Below, one piece after another: positions 31,630 through 39,127 of a DNA stretch of 41,873 bases. The notes beneath the pieces are model-generated. The model was given only the letters and a program-made list of their open reading frames with translations, did not search any database and was not told the DNA's origin. This DNA comes from JAAYDF01 sp964511155 (GTDB lineage Bacteria > Planctomycetota > Phycisphaerae > UBA1845 > PWPN01). The translations under genes were made by a program, and so were the position numbers. Where the stretch lies: contig CAZEEJ010000023.1 of the NCBI GenBank assembly GCA_964511155.1, positions 1-41,873 of the forward strand, given 5' to 3'. How positions within the stretch are numbered: position 1 is the stretch's first letter; the number at the start of each line of letters is the position of its first letter.

Positions 31630-33117
31630 TCAATGCGCGGGCACGCAGCGTTTCCGTGCCCAGGCCCGCAACGCGGCCATCCGCTCGGCCATGGTGACCG
31701 ACAGCGGCGGCGACTCGGCCAGGGCCTTGAGCAGCAGGGGCATGGTCAGGCCGCTCTTGTCGGCGAATGCCTCGTGCAGCCCCGCAATCACCGCCTGTTC
31801 GATTTCCGCACCGCTGAAGCCTTCCGCCGCCGCCGCCAGGGCATCCAGATCGAACTCCTCGGCGTTCTGCCCGCGCTTGCCGAGGTGAACGCGGAAGATG
31901 TCCCGCCGCACCGCCGGCTCCGGCAGATCCACGAAGAAGATCTCATCGAACCGCCCCTTGCGCAGCAGCTCCGGCGGCAGGGCCTCGATGTCGTTGGCGG
32001 TGGCCACGAGAAAAACGGCTTCGTGGTGTTCCTGCATCCAGGTCAGCAGCGAGCCGAACATCCGCTGTGACAGCCCGCCGTCGGTACTGCGCGCCGCGGC
32101 CGACGCGAAGGCCTTTTCGATCTCGTCGATCCACAGCACGACGGGAGCCATCATGCCCGCCTGCCCCAACGCCTCCCGCAACCGACGTTCCGACTCGCCC
32201 ACGTAGCGGTCGTACAACGCCCCCACGTCCATACGCAGCAACGGCTGCTGCCAGGCGGTGGCGATGGCCTTGGCGCACAGGCTCTTGCCCGCCCCTTGCA
32301 CGCCGAGCATGAGCACGCCCCGCGGGGCCTCGAGCCCGAAGCGGGCGCCGTCCTCGGTCAGGGCGAACTGCCGCTGCCGAAGCCAACCCTTGAGCCGCTC
32401 CAGCCCGCCGATCTCCGCCAGGTCCACCGGGGCCTCGACGTACTCGAGCAGCCCGCCCGTTCGCAGGGCCTGTCGCTTGTGAGCCAGTACCGTGTTCAGG
32501 TCGCTGATGTCGAAGCGGCAATCCTCCCAGACGCAGTCGGTGATGATCTGGGCCGCCTGCCGTCGCGTCAGCCCGCGCAGGTTGCGGATGATCGTACGCA
32601 GGCCGCCGCGGGTGATGTCTACCTCGATCGGCTTGCGGCGGTTCACGCTCCGCAGCGTGTCCCGCACGATGATCTCCAACTCCTGCTCGCTGGGCAGGGA
32701 GAGCTCGAACGGTGTCGCTTCGCTGCGGAGCACGTCCGGCAGGTCGGCGCGATGATCGATGAGCACCAGCACGCTGCCCGTCTGGCTGAACTGGTGGATC
32801 AGGTCGCGCAGCACGCGCAGGGTACGGTCGTCGCGCAGGTGGCCGACCAGATCCAGGGCCACCGCGATACAGCGGTCCTGCCTCCGCGTGAGGTGGTACA
32901 AGCCCGCCGCCGGATGCTCCGTATCCGGCTCCGGCTGGCTGCCCTGCGTCAGGCCGTCACGCACCCCGCCGATCACCGACCACAGCCACAGGTTGAGTCC
33001 CTGGGCAAACGCCGCCTCGCGTACGACGGATAGCGCATAGTCTTCCTCGTGCGTTGCGATGCAGATGCACGCATGTCGCGCCGCAATTAGCCTGCCCAGC
33101 CGTTCCTGGTCGGTCAT
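31630..33117 (-). CDS. Ycf46-like AAA+ ATPase
   Basis: A 495-residue AAA+ protein of the Ycf46 type, known from cyanobacteria and plastids and linked there to carbon or CO2 utilisation. The N-terminal half (to about 230) is the alpha/beta domain of the family. Walker A is GVQGAGKS (272-279), then LLRMDVGALYDRYVGESERR, Walker B VVLWIDEIEKAF (326-337), and sensor 1 with arginine finger in LVATANDIEALPPELLRKGRFDE. ATG 33117 has GGGAGG about ten bases upstream; TTG 33126 lies too close to it. It is the second AAA+ gene within 6 kb but is not closely similar to that at 25928. Confidence 0.9.
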   Translation of the reverse strand: MTDQERLGRLIAARHACICIATHEEDYALSVVREAAFAQGLNLWLWSVIGGVRDGLTQGSQPEPDTEHPAAGLYHLTRRQDRCIAVALDLVGHLRDDRTLRVLRDLIHQFSQTGSVLVLIDHRADLPDVLRSEATPFELSLPSEQELEIIVRDTLRSVNRRKPIEVDITRGGLRTIIRNLRGLTRRQAAQIITDCVWEDCRFDISDLNTVLAHKRQALRTGGLLEYVEAPVDLAEIGGLERLKGWLRQRQFALTEDGARFGLEAPRGVLMLGVQGAGKSLCAKAIATAWQQPLLRMDVGALYDRYVGESERRLREALGQAGMMAPVVLWIDEIEKAFASAAARSTDGGLSQRMFGSLLTWMQEHHEAVFLVATANDIEALPPELLRKGRFDEIFFVDLPEPAVRRDIFRVHLGKRGQNAEEFDLDALAAAAEGFSGAEIEQAVIAGLHEAFADKSGLTMPLLLKALAESPPLSVTMAERMAALRAWARKRCVPAH

Positions 33118-33347
33118 GGTCGGCAACCTCCCGCCCTGGCTCCCCAGCCCCGCATCAAGTCACCCGTAGGGTAATCGTAATTGGCGGCGAAATCGACGAT
33201 CAGCGTCATCAGTCATCGGGGCGGGTCCGTGGCGGTTCCGGCGGCGGGGGGCCGCCCGGGCGGGTCCGCATCTCCGTACCGCGACCACACCGAGCCGCGA
33301 CCGTAGGGGAGCGGACTTGGCGCGAGAACCCCACGCCGTATCCCCAT
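33118..33347. other. Intergenic region with repeats
   Basis: 230 bp between two minus-strand genes. It carries the 19-bp repeat copy at 33268-33286 and a family B arm at 33292-33315 (GAGCCGCGACCGTAGGGGAG). No gene is seen. Confidence 0.6.
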
Positions 33348-35855
33348 CTACCAGCATCCCGGCGGCTGGTTGGCACCGTTGAAACAGCCGCGATAGCCGT
33401 CAAAGTCCAGGCCGTCCAGGTCACCGTCAAGATCGAAGTCGGCTGAACGGCAGCCGTCCGGAAATGGATTGCCCGGGCCACTGAAACAATGTTGAAAATA
33501 GCCAAAGTCGCTCAGGTCTACGTCGCCATCGTGGTCGAAGTCGCCGGGCAGATCACACAGAAAATCGATCTCGTCAAGGTAGACCGTATAGGGACCAACG
33601 CCATCGACAATGGAGAACGCCAAGCACTCCAGGGTACCCTTCCCACTGGGGGTTGATAGCACTCCGTCGCCCGTGAACGCGACGATGGGGTCGTTTCGCG
33701 GGTCGAAGGTGAACGTTTGCCACTGGCCGAGCATCGGCTCGATGAGCACCCCTTGCGGCGCCCCGTCGACCTTCGCCGCGGCCCCGAGGAACTCGATGCT
33801 CCCGACCCGATCCCCATCCGCCCCAAGGTCCGCGGTGGTGCCCGTTTCGCGAATCCCCACGGACAATCGCAGGCGACCGCTGTCCAGTCGCAGGCGGAGC
33901 CGGATGGGACGATTCAAATCAACGGTCGGGTTGGGGATGTAAGCCCCTCCCGCGGTGGTAACGCGAGCCCATCGCTGCAGGCTGGTGTCGAGGTACTCCC
34001 ACTGCAACATGTAGCACTTGCTCCCACCAAACGCGGGGATCGCCTCGGTCACCTCGCTGACGTCCGGCGTCGGGGCCAGGTTGGGAGCCGACGACCCACT
34101 GTAGCGAGGATTCCGGAACATCACCCGTGTTCCTTCGCTATACTCCTCGAAGCCGGCCAAACCGAACGTCCCGCACGCCGGCATCAACTCCACCTGCACG
34201 TTCCATGTTGCCTCGTCGCTGCCGGCGGCACTCGATGCCTGCACGGAGAAGGTCATCAGACGCCCCGAGTCGCTTGGCATGGGTACCCACCGAACAAGTC
34301 CCGTCACATTGTCCACGGTCGCCCCGCTCGGCCCCTGGAGCAGACTCCATGAGTCCGCGATGCCCTGAGCCAACGTCAACTGGCAGACGTACTCCCGGCC
34401 TCGGACCGCCGAGTCGGGATCGGGGCTCACCGCGGCGATGATCGGCGGCAACAGCGATCCAAGCGTGATATCCAGGCGCGTGACCGCACCCGCGGCCACC
34501 GTGACCTGTGCCGGGCTGACCGGATCGTAGCCGATGTGCGAGGTGGTCACCGTGTATGTGCCCGGCAAAACGAGCAGAAACGAGTAAAACCCATCGCCGC
34601 TCGACAATGCCTTGTACGTCGAACCGGACCACGACACCTGGGCGTCCACAACGGGCACGCCCTGCGCATCCCGCACGTATCCATAGACGATCCCGGTTGT
34701 CGGGTTGCTCTTCCACGTCATCACGGGAGTCGCCACCGCCGCTTGGTACACCTCGGCCAAGTAGTCGCTCCAGCCGGTGAATGAGTTGTAGGAGAAGATG
34801 CTGTTGCCTTGCCCGCCGCGCGTTCGCGTCAACTCAACCTGGGCCAGGAGCTCCGCCACGCCTTCAGGCGTGTTGTGCCCGGCCACCACGTGACGCCCGG
34901 CGCTGCCGGCAAGCCACGCCTGCAGTGTGGTATCCCAGCCGGAACCGGCCCCGCCGGTGTAGTACATCATGGGCACCAGCAGGTCCATGCCGCCGGCCTG
35001 TGCCCATACCAGGCTGTCCTGATACACGCTCGTCGGAGACGTGGCCGGGTTCGAGAAGACCGCGGCGCTGACCACGATCTGCGGCTTGACCGCCATGATT
35101 TCCGCATAGATGTCACGAACCAGCCGGGTGGTCTGGTCAGCCGTCCAGGCCGCGAAGTCTAAGGCGTTCGGATTGCTCTGCGAGTTCACCAGGCGAGCCC
35201 GGCTGATCGGATCGTACGAGTAGCTCGACCCAGGCGTGCGAATGCGGTCGAAGTGGACGCCATCGACATCGTAATTCCGCACCACGTGCATGACCTGCCT
35301 GCGCCAGTAGGCCTGGAAGTCCGGAATGCCGGGAGCGATCCAGACGTAACTGCCGGCCCATTGGACCGGATTCCCGTGCGAATCGCATATCAGCCAGTCA
35401 CGGTGAGCCGGGTCGGCGGCGTTGCAGTGCCTATAGAAAAGATGATTCGGGTTCGCCGGCAAGGCTCCACCCGAAGCCAGCCAACAGGTATGCGTGTTGA
35501 TATAGGCGTGAAATTCGATGCCGGCCGCGTGCGCCGCGCTGATCGCGTAGGCCAACGGATCCCAACCGGGATCCGCCCCCCCGATCAGAGGCGACCAGAC
35601 CTCTTCGGGCGAGGGATAAAACACATCGCACTGCCCGCGGATCTGGAAGAAGACTGCGTTGAAATGGTGCGCTGCCAACGTCTGCATAACGCTGTCGATC
35701 TTCGCTTGGCATGTCGCCCGGTCGGCATGGGGCCATTCGAACCGCGTCACCCACATCGCCCGAAACTCGGGATCCTGGCCCCATAACACGGTTGGGTGCA
35801 GTGTGACCCCTCCAGCCACCGCGAGAGTCAACAGTGCGGATGAGACTCTCATCAT
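33348..35855 (-). CDS. Secreted GHL10-type glycoside hydrolase-like protein with dockerin-like end
   Basis: An 835-residue exported protein. Order: signal peptide (about 1-26); a GHL10/DUF187-type TIM-barrel domain (about 28-350) starting FRAMWVTRFEWP, with FNAVFFQIRGQCDVFYPS and VDGVHFDRIRTPG as conserved strands; a carboxypeptidase-regulatory-like beta domain (about 390-460); an Ig-like region to about 560; a jelly-roll-like domain (about 570-770); and a C-terminal pair of calcium-loop repeats, GDFDHDGDVDLSDFGYFQHC and ADFDLDGDLDGLDFDGYRGC. The last are typical of planctomycete secreted proteins. The substrate is presumably a polysaccharide. ATG 35855 and 35852 follow GGAGG. Confidence 0.9.
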   Translation of the reverse strand: MMRVSSALLTLAVAGGVTLHPTVLWGQDPEFRAMWVTRFEWPHADRATCQAKIDSVMQTLAAHHFNAVFFQIRGQCDVFYPSPEEVWSPLIGGADPGWDPLAYAISAAHAAGIEFHAYINTHTCWLASGGALPANPNHLFYRHCNAADPAHRDWLICDSHGNPVQWAGSYVWIAPGIPDFQAYWRRQVMHVVRNYDVDGVHFDRIRTPGSSYSYDPISRARLVNSQSNPNALDFAAWTADQTTRLVRDIYAEIMAVKPQIVVSAAVFSNPATSPTSVYQDSLVWAQAGGMDLLVPMMYYTGGAGSGWDTTLQAWLAGSAGRHVVAGHNTPEGVAELLAQVELTRTRGGQGNSIFSYNSFTGWSDYLAEVYQAAVATPVMTWKSNPTTGIVYGYVRDAQGVPVVDAQVSWSGSTYKALSSGDGFYSFLLVLPGTYTVTTSHIGYDPVSPAQVTVAAGAVTRLDITLGSLLPPIIAAVSPDPDSAVRGREYVCQLTLAQGIADSWSLLQGPSGATVDNVTGLVRWVPMPSDSGRLMTFSVQASSAAGSDEATWNVQVELMPACGTFGLAGFEEYSEGTRVMFRNPRYSGSSAPNLAPTPDVSEVTEAIPAFGGSKCYMLQWEYLDTSLQRWARVTTAGGAYIPNPTVDLNRPIRLRLRLDSGRLRLSVGIRETGTTADLGADGDRVGSIEFLGAAAKVDGAPQGVLIEPMLGQWQTFTFDPRNDPIVAFTGDGVLSTPSGKGTLECLAFSIVDGVGPYTVYLDEIDFLCDLPGDFDHDGDVDLSDFGYFQHCFSGPGNPFPDGCRSADFDLDGDLDGLDFDGYRGCFNGANQPPGCW

Positions 35856-36359
35856 AGCCGCCTCCGATCGTGCCCCGTCTGACGGATCACAAGGCTCGGG
35901 CTCACAGTCGGGTGACCCCCGTGAAATGCTCGCCCGCCTCTGCCGTCAGGGGTCATACGGCTATTGTACAATAATCCCGCCTGTCGCACCCCCTCCTCAA
36001 ATCAGCCCGCCGCACAGAAACGGATGATCGGCCGCCGTCGCTCCAGGCGCCGCCGCATAAGCGGCCGGAAGCCAATGGACAGAGAAGCATCCGCCTGGTA
36101 GAGCCGAAAAAGCCATTAAAGGAAGTTTTAAGGAGTGATGTCTGGGGCGAACAACGACAGGCCGACCGGGATCTTCCGAGTCGCCGCAGCCCTGGGGCGA
36201 TTGAGCTGGTTGACAACCCAACATGGCGAGGCTCGGTCGCTGGTCTCCCGGCCTCCGCCGGTGGAGGAAAACATGATCGCCGGATAGGATGGGTACGTCC
36301 CGGGGAGCTTGCGACCTCCACGGGGCACTCCAGGGTATAGGCGAGGCACAAGGACCGAG
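35856..36359. other. 504-bp divergent intergenic region
   Basis: It lies between the GHL10-type gene and the URO-D-like gene. The palindrome TATTGTACAATA is at 35962-35973. A short frame at 36138-36287 has AAGGAG only two bases before its ATG and is not convincing. The rest shows no clear repeat or RNA motif. Confidence 0.55.
35962..35973. promoter_or_regulatory. 12-bp perfect palindrome TATTGTACAATA
   Basis: Self-complementary and AT-rich in a GC-rich region, 107 bp before the GHL10-type start. It contains TACAAT on one strand and, by symmetry, on the other, so it could be a -10 element or an operator for the divergent genes. Confidence 0.35.
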
Positions 36360-37352
36360 ATGAACCACGTCGAACGATTCAGGGCCGTCATGAACTTCCA
36401 GCCGGTGGACCGTTTGCCGCGATGGGAATGGGCCATGTGGTGGGATCTGACCATCGCCGCCTGGAAGCAGCACGGGCTGCCCGAGGATCTGAACGGCATT
36501 TTTGAGATCGATCAACATTTCGGGCTCGATCCGTACAAGCAGTTCTGGTTCTCGACGACCAAAGCCACGATCGAGGCCGAGCAGCACCATACCGAGCAGT
36601 GGGTGGAGCGGATGGACGATTACCTGCGCATCCTGCCGCATCTTTACCCCGATCACACGGCAAGTATCCGGCACATGGCGTCGTGGGCCGGGCGGCAGGC
36701 CGAGGGCGAGGTCGTCGTATGGTGCACGCTCGAAGGTTTTTTCTGGTGGCCGCGAACGCTCATGGGGATGCAGAAGCTCTGCTATGCCTACTACGATCAG
36801 CCGGAGCTGATCCACCGCATGAATGAGGATCTGTGCCGGTTCAACCTTCGCTTGCTGGATGAGATTCTCGCGGTCTGTCCTCCGACCTTCCTGACGCTGG
36901 CGGAGGACATGAGTTACAACAACGGGCCGATGATCTCCCGCAAGCTGTTCGATGAGTTCATGGCTCCGCACTACCGCAAGCTGATGGAGCGCCTGGCCGA
37001 CCACCAGGTGATCGTCCTGGCCGACACCGACGGCGATCCCACGCTGCTGGTGCCCTGGCTGCTGGACAACGGCGTTCGCGGCGTGCTGCCGCTCGAACGG
37101 CAGGCGGGCGTGGATGGCATGCGGCTTCGCGAATCCTTCCCGCGGCTGGCGATGGTCGGCCACTTCAACAAAATGGTCATGGACAAGGGCGAGCAGGCCA
37201 TGCGCGCCGAGTTCGAACGCCTCATGCCGCTGATGCGCAGCGGCGGCTTCATTCCCAGCGTCGACCACCAGACCCCGCCGCACGTCACCCTGGAGCAGTA
37301 TCACCTGTACCGGCAATTGCTCGACGAATACACCGTCGCGGCAATGACCTGA
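36360..37352 (+). CDS. Uroporphyrinogen decarboxylase-like (URO-D) protein
   Basis: A 330-residue TIM-barrel protein of the URO-D superfamily, which includes uroporphyrinogen decarboxylases and corrinoid-dependent methyltransferases. It begins MNHVERFRAVMNFQPVDRLP, a typical start of methyltransferase-type members. Later blocks include WCTLEGFFWWPRTLMG, TLAEDMSYNNGPMISRKLFD, VIVLADTDGDPTLLVPWLLD and GGFIPSVDHQTPPHV. The usual heme-pathway arginine cluster at the N-terminus is not seen, so heme synthesis is unlikely. ATG 36360 has AAGGA upstream. No corrinoid protein gene is near; the substrate is unknown. Confidence 0.85.
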   Translation: MNHVERFRAVMNFQPVDRLPRWEWAMWWDLTIAAWKQHGLPEDLNGIFEIDQHFGLDPYKQFWFSTTKATIEAEQHHTEQWVERMDDYLRILPHLYPDHTASIRHMASWAGRQAEGEVVVWCTLEGFFWWPRTLMGMQKLCYAYYDQPELIHRMNEDLCRFNLRLLDEILAVCPPTFLTLAEDMSYNNGPMISRKLFDEFMAPHYRKLMERLADHQVIVLADTDGDPTLLVPWLLDNGVRGVLPLERQAGVDGMRLRESFPRLAMVGHFNKMVMDKGEQAMRAEFERLMPLMRSGGFIPSVDHQTPPHVTLEQYHLYRQLLDEYTVAAMT

Positions 37353-37357
37353 TTCCG

Positions 37358-37660
37358 GCCCCGCAGGGGCCAAGGGCCGTAGCCACAGGTGGAGCGGCGC
37401 GGCGGCGCAGCCGCCCGACGCGGAACCCGTGGTCACGTAGTTCGTTTTTTTCCCCTTCTCGCCCCCGAAGGGGGCGAAGGGGGGTGTGGAGGTACACCAT
37501 TCTTTCCCAGCGTGATGACTGGTCGGCACGTCGGCCGGCGCGGCCGCTCCATCCTCCACCCCTCCGGGGTGGGTTGCTGAATGTGGGGCCGTGTTCCACG
37601 CGTTCCGTTCGCCTGCGGCTCACTCCACCCGTGGCTACGCCCCTCCGCCCCTGCCGGGGC
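37358..37660. repeat. Long inverted repeat (about 39-bp arms)
   Basis: The arms at 37358-37396 (GCCCCGCAGGGGCCAAGGGC...) and 37621-37660 are reverse complements over about 33 of 40 positions, with small gaps. About 224 bp lie between. GTAGCCACAGGTGGAG and CTCCACCCGTGGCTAC form the strongest block. Confidence 0.75.
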
Positions 37661-37670
37661 GAGATGCTAA

Positions 37671-37755
37671 TCGGCGTTTATCGGCGTTCATCGGCGGTTC
37701 GTGTTCACCCCTACGGGATTCCGAGAAGGTGGTGAACCGCCGATACACGCCGATA
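37671..37755. repeat. 10-bp tandem repeat, inverted and direct
   Basis: TCGGCGTTTA, TCGGCGTTCA and TCGGCGGTTC at 37671-37700, and GAACCGCCGATACACGCCGA at 37734-37753 in the opposite orientation. Related to 17886-17919. Confidence 0.8.
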
Positions 37756-37832
37756 GAACCGGCACCCGGGGAACCCCGTGGTTGCGACAAGCAACGCCCG
37801 CACGCCTTACGTGTATGCTGTGCAGTACGCGA

Positions 37833-38930
37833 CTACCCGTACCGCACGATCACGTTCTTGGCATAATCGGCATCGCCCGCAAAGTCGGCGGGCAGGGGGG
37901 GGCGTTCGAGGATGGTGCAGCGGCGTTGGCCGGCGGCGGGGAGGAGGGCTTCCTCCAGGCGGGCCAGGGGCAGGTCGCGCTGGTTGGTGGCGAGCAGGAT
38001 CTGGCCACCGGGGTCGAGCAGGCGGACGGCACCGGCCAACAGTTCCTCCAGCCGCTGGGCGAGCACGAATGTTCGCCGGCCATGCGCGGGGCGCGAGAAC
38101 GTCGGCGGATCGAGGATGATCAGGTCGAAGCGGCGGCCCTGGCGTTCGGCCCGCTTATAGAAATCGAAGATATCCGAACAGAAGAACCAGTGGCCGGTCT
38201 GATCGAGGCCGTTGACGGCAAAGTTCTCGCGGCTCCATTCGAGATACCGCTTGGAGAGATCCACACTGGACACACTGGCCGCTTCGCCCGCGGCGGCGGC
38301 AACCGAAAAGGCCCCGGTATAGCTGAAAGCGTTGAGGACCCGCCGGCCGGCCGACAGCTCGCGCACCCGTCGCCGGTTGTCGCGATGATCGAGGAACAGC
38401 CCGACGGCAAAGCCGGCATACGGCCGCACGATGTACCGCAGTCCGTGTTCGGTAACCACCTGCTCGGCCTCGACGGGCTGGCCGAGCCACGGCTGCGGGT
38501 CGCGGTGGGTGGCGTCAAGGTCTTTGTCCAGCCCGCCGCGATCACGAACGAAGGACTTGCGGTAGACCGCCCGGGCCCCCGTGCGACGAAGAAGCTCCTC
38601 GGCGATGGCCCGCATGGCGGCCTCGTCAAGATGGCATTGTGGACCGGGCGCGACACCGCTCCTGCACCGGCGGGACGCCGGTGCCACACCGTCTCTGCAC
38701 CGGCGAGACGCGGCTCGACCGAGCTCGCCGAGGTCCGGTGCCACACCAGTTGGCGGCGATTTCTCGTGGATCTGAGCGATGAGCACGTCGCCGAGTTGCT
38801 CGATGACCAGGCCCGGAAAGCCGTCCGCCTCACCGTTGATGAGGCGCAGAGCATTGGTGACGCCGGACGCCCGCAGCGCGCCCCGCGCTGACCAGGCCGC
38901 GTCAATCAACGTCGCGAGCCCACGATTCAT
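37833..38930 (-). CDS. RlmI/RlmK-like 23S rRNA methyltransferase with repeat insertion
   Basis: A 365-residue class I SAM methyltransferase of the RlmI group that makes 5-methylcytosine in 23S rRNA. The N-terminal block LRLINGEADGFPGLVIEQLG is family-typical without a PUA domain. Later: YRKSFVRDRGGLD, GFAVGLFLDHRDNRRRVRE, LNAFSYTGAFSVAAA (SAM site), VDLSKRYLEWSRENFAVNG and FDLIILDPPTFSR, the catalytic region. Between residues of about 58 and 98 lies an insert, PPTGVAPDLGELGRAASRRC and following, that is the translation of dispersed repeat A (38642-38756). ATG 38930 has TTGAGGG upstream; GTG 38972 would add 14 residues. Confidence 0.88.
   Translation of the reverse strand: MNRGLATLIDAAWSARGALRASGVTNALRLINGEADGFPGLVIEQLGDVLIAQIHEKSPPTGVAPDLGELGRAASRRCRDGVAPASRRCRSGVAPGPQCHLDEAAMRAIAEELLRRTGARAVYRKSFVRDRGGLDKDLDATHRDPQPWLGQPVEAEQVVTEHGLRYIVRPYAGFAVGLFLDHRDNRRRVRELSAGRRVLNAFSYTGAFSVAAAAGEAASVSSVDLSKRYLEWSRENFAVNGLDQTGHWFFCSDIFDFYKRAERQGRRFDLIILDPPTFSRPAHGRRTFVLAQRLEELLAGAVRLLDPGGQILLATNQRDLPLARLEEALLPAAGQRRCTILERPPLPADFAGDADYAKNVIVRYG
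38642..38756 (-). repeat. Family A repeats inside the RlmI-like gene
   Basis: Short form at 38664-38690 and long form at 38695-38747, the latter matching 110-162 at 50 of 53 positions. The insertion keeps the reading frame and brings no stop codon. It falls in a loop between two conserved blocks. Confidence 0.88.
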
Positions 38931-38973
38931 GAACGCCCTCAACAAACCGCGTGCAATCTCGCCGTGCCCCACC

Positions 38974-38994
38974 GCCGCTTGCGGCTTCGCACGA
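38974..38994 (+). repeat. Family H repeat, third copy
   Basis: Exact copy of the 21 bases at 25735-25755. It lies just upstream of the RlmI-like gene in the short space before the RND gene's stop. Confidence 0.85.
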
Positions 38995-39127
38995 CAGCGA
39001 GAACGGACTCAAACCCACCATCGCTACCGTGTGCCACTGCTCCCGTAGCGGCCGCCCCCCGTGGCGGCCGATTGCCTGTAAACGCCCCGTGTGTCCGCGC
39101 TCTTTCACCTCCGCTCGGGGCTCGTCA

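Larger units (their letters stand above)
37353..37832. other. Repeat-filled intergenic region
   Basis: 480 bp between convergent genes. It contains a long inverted repeat (37358-37660), a 10-bp tandem unit inverted and direct (37671-37755), and a stretch CGAAGGGGGCGAAGGGGGGT that occurs in translated form in spurious frames. No gene is supported. Confidence 0.7.

Noticed and set aside
36138..36287. Small 49-codon gene
   Set aside because: AAGGAG is only two bases from the ATG, the peptide has no recognisable feature, and no neighbour supports it.
36360..37352. True uroporphyrinogen decarboxylase (hemE)
   Set aside because: The N-terminal arginine motif of heme-pathway enzymes is not seen, and the start resembles methyltransferase-type members.
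37285..37623. Minus-strand frame of 112 codons after the URO-D-like gene
   Set aside because: It translates dispersed repeats and is rich in Arg, Gly and Pro with no fold.
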